Positions 62,483 to 64,000 of a stretch of DNA of 64,000 nt are shown piece after piece (the first letter of the stretch is position 1; the number at the start of each line of letters is the position of its first letter). The notes beneath the pieces are model-generated. The model had not been told where the DNA came from. It saw nothing but the letters and a program-made list of their open reading frames with translations, and did not search any database. The translations under genes were made by a program, and so were the position numbers. The stretch lies in NCBI RefSeq assembly GCF_900143245.1, contig NZ_FRDK01000001.1:62001-126000 (forward strand). Reading direction: 5' to 3'. Source of the stretch: Flavobacterium fryxellicola. GTDB taxonomy: Bacteria > Bacteroidota > Bacteroidia > Flavobacteriales > Flavobacteriaceae.

Positions 62483-63037
62483 TTATTCGTTTGTTTCTAC
62501 TTCGCCTGTTATTTTCTGAGAATTAATGACCTTGAAATCTTTACTGAAATCAATTCCTTGACCGTTTGAAACCCCTTTTGGATCGGTAAATTTAAATTTT
62601 CTTTCGGTAAAAAACCATTCGTTTTTTTGATCAAAATACAACTGCTCTGTTTCTAGCATTTGACCTTGCTCTGTGAAAATTTTCACCTTGCCTTGTAAAT
62701 CGATTATGTTAGTCCCTTTGAAAGAGATGGCATAATTTGATTTTATAAAGGTTTTTTTTTCTTTTTTATCGTATAGTGTCACATCAATCCCTTTTGGAAA
62801 TTCGGTAAAAGGGAAATCAACACTTGCGTAATCAAGCATTTTGGAGCTCACAAGCACTGCGGTAATGCGACCGGAATCCGTGTACTTGAGATTGACCATA
62901 TCTGCATCGCTGCTGGGTACAAATTCAGAAAAATTAATTTTTTGTACCTCTTTAAAATTACTTTCGCACCCCAAAAACAGTGTCACAGCAAAAACTGTGA
63001 CAATCCATTTGATAGTATATTTTTTAAATAAAGTCAT
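62483..63037 (-). CDS. lptC: LPS export protein LptC
   Basis: This is a 184-residue protein of the LptC/DUF1239 family. An N-terminal hydrophobic segment ends in a lipobox-like sequence (WIVTVFAVTLFLGCESNF), so this copy is probably a lipoprotein and not a bitopic anchor. The beta-jellyroll body (VNLKYTDSGRITAVLVSSKM, FPKGIDVTLYDKKEK, TNIIDLQGKVKIFTEQGQML) fits the periplasmic bridge that carries lipopolysaccharide from LptB2FG to LptA. It is in one operon with the two genes downstream and the barrel protein upstream. Confidence 0.87.
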   Translation of the reverse strand: MTLFKKYTIKWIVTVFAVTLFLGCESNFKEVQKINFSEFVPSSDADMVNLKYTDSGRITAVLVSSKMLDYASVDFPFTEFPKGIDVTLYDKKEKKTFIKSNYAISFKGTNIIDLQGKVKIFTEQGQMLETEQLYFDQKNEWFFTERKFKFTDPKGVSNGQGIDFSKDFKVINSQKITGEVETNE

Positions 63038-63077
63038 ACGCTTAACTTACGAAGAAGTTGTAGTGGCAATTCCTATT

Positions 63078-64000
63078 TTAGTTGAATTTTCGCTTCACAA
63101 ACCATTGTTCGTTAAGAGAAAAACCAACACTTACGTTCGCATAGTTTTCTTCTACTAAGTTGGCAGCAGTAGTCCCTCTTTTTCCTAATTCAAGACCAAT
63201 ATTTACATTGGAGAATGTTCCCGTCAACGGCAATCCAACCCCAACTGTTACTGCCATATCTTGGATCGGTTCTGTATTAATAACCAAACCTGTCTTCTCA
63301 AATCTAAAACCACCTCGATAGGTAATTCTTTTGGTGTAGCTTGTAAATGAGTTATAATTAGGCAAATAATACCCTCCAATACTATATTTAGAGTGTTTTT
63401 CGTAGGTTACATTGTCAGGTGAATTATAATTATTACTTATGGAACCCGCTTCCTGAAAAGTATAACCAACTCCAATCAACCATTTTCTAGCTTCCCCAAA
63501 ACCTGCAGCGGCAGCATATTTACTTGGTATTTTTAAATTTCTCTCTGTTTTTACATCTTCCAAAATATCTACAATTGATAAATCAAAATTTGTGTTATAC
63601 AATGCTGTAGCAATATTTCTAGTGTTTTTAGCCTTCAGAGTGCTTTCCAGCGAGTAATTAAAACTACTGAAAAAAGATATTTTTTTATAAAATTTGGTTT
63701 GATACATTACTCCAGCATTAAAATTAACCCCAGATAAATCTACCGTATTTAATTCTCGTGTGCCTATTGCAATATCCGTTATGTATTCAAAATTATTAGT
63801 TTCAATTTTTCCAAAATTATAATTCACATCAGCACCTATGCTTAATCCCTTCATAATTTTATAACCCAGACCAATAAATGCTTTGTTCAAGCCTCCTTTG
63901 CCATTAAAACTTTGATTGTTTTCAGTAAGCGACCCTGCTGTTCTAATTTTATAACCAACAGAAGAGTAGGGTATCAATCCAAAACCTAAGCCAAATTTAC
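63078..64000 (-). CDS. outer-membrane barrel protein (FadL/OmpP1-like), 5' end beyond the window
   Basis: The reading frame stays open to the window edge and continues upstream of the apparent TTG at 63977 (FGLGFGL before IPYSSVGYKI), so the gene is partial: at least 307 residues without its N-terminus. It shows repeated amphipathic beta strands (GLGYKIMKGLSIGADVNYNF, FNAGVMYQTKFYKKISFFSS, SKYSIGGYYLPNYNSFTSYT, ITYRGGFRFEKTGLVI) and ends VGFSLNEQWFVKRKFN. The pattern resembles the FadL/OmpP1 transport family, but without the N-terminal plug the family cannot be settled. The 40-base gap to lptC suggests one operon. Confidence 0.7.
   Translation of the reverse strand, partial: KFGLGFGLIPYSSVGYKIRTAGSLTENNQSFNGKGGLNKAFIGLGYKIMKGLSIGADVNYNFGKIETNNFEYITDIAIGTRELNTVDLSGVNFNAGVMYQTKFYKKISFFSSFNYSLESTLKAKNTRNIATALYNTNFDLSIVDILEDVKTERNLKIPSKYAAAAGFGEARKWLIGVGYTFQEAGSISNNYNSPDNVTYEKHSKYSIGGYYLPNYNSFTSYTKRITYRGGFRFEKTGLVINTEPIQDMAVTVGVGLPLTGTFSNVNIGLELGKRGTTAANLVEENYANVSVGFSLNEQWFVKRKFN

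Overview
The window is AT-rich chromosomal DNA from a member of the Bacteroidota, most likely Flavobacterium or a close Flavobacteriaceae relative. The grounds are the gene set: GLPGLI-family proteins, carboxypeptidase-regulatory-domain outer-membrane barrels, a DUF5686 protein, a PorT-like protein, a TamL-like lipoprotein, a GYDIA-type GHMP kinase and DPP IV beside POT transporters. Promoters fit the Bacteroidota form (TTG, about 19 bases, TAnnTTTG), and Shine-Dalgarno sites are weak. I found about 55 protein genes and no rRNA, tRNA, CRISPR array, insertion sequence or prophage. Most of the window is core metabolism and cell envelope.

Layout. 1-3.4 kb: divergent methionine genes metY and metK, separated by 537 bases that hold two unrelated control devices: a Met/Cys-codon leader peptide with an attenuator before metY, and a SAM-II-like riboswitch before metK. 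3.4-7.1 kb: a GLPGLI protein plus its outer-membrane barrel partner. 7.2-16.2 kb: a secreted protein with a deoxynucleoside kinase, membrane and soluble pyrophosphatases, an AlkA-like glycosylase, a DUF5686 protein and pdhB. 16.2-21.2 kb: a second GLPGLI module (small exported protein, GLPGLI, decayed fusion remnant, GLPGLI, barrel). It has been internally duplicated, is bounded by 21-base direct repeats, and sits behind a promoter with a T14 tract. 21.3-26.2 kb: etfBA, a bifunctional-nuclease/UVR protein, thyA, a glycogen-binding-like protein, a 2TM protein and folA. 26.2-36.8 kb: menG with a PorT-like gene, an rRNA methyltransferase, TamL, fructose-bisphosphate aldolase, accD, an ABC permease and purH. 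36.8-42.5 kb: the elongasome operon mreB-mreC-mreD-mrdA-rodA. 42.5-50.2 kb: tail-specific protease, surE, a membrane protein, lpxB, an NlpC/P60 lipoprotein and comEC. 50.2-56.2 kb: a minus-strand peptide-use operon (DPP IV, two POT transporters, a thioredoxin). 56.4-58.7 kb: mevalonate-pathway genes. 58.8-64 kb: a PpiD-like isomerase, a CNNM/CBS protein, a small membrane protein, lptC, and an outer-membrane protein that runs off the window end.

The main points for follow-up are the paired methionine regulators, the duplicated and possibly phase-variable GLPGLI module, two mobile-looking Flavobacterium-type repeats (one of which may have supplied a start codon to the glycosylase gene), terminators embedded in coding sequence, and an AccD without its usual zinc-ribbon cysteines. 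Promoter, riboswitch and repeat calls were made by eye, without folding or database searches.
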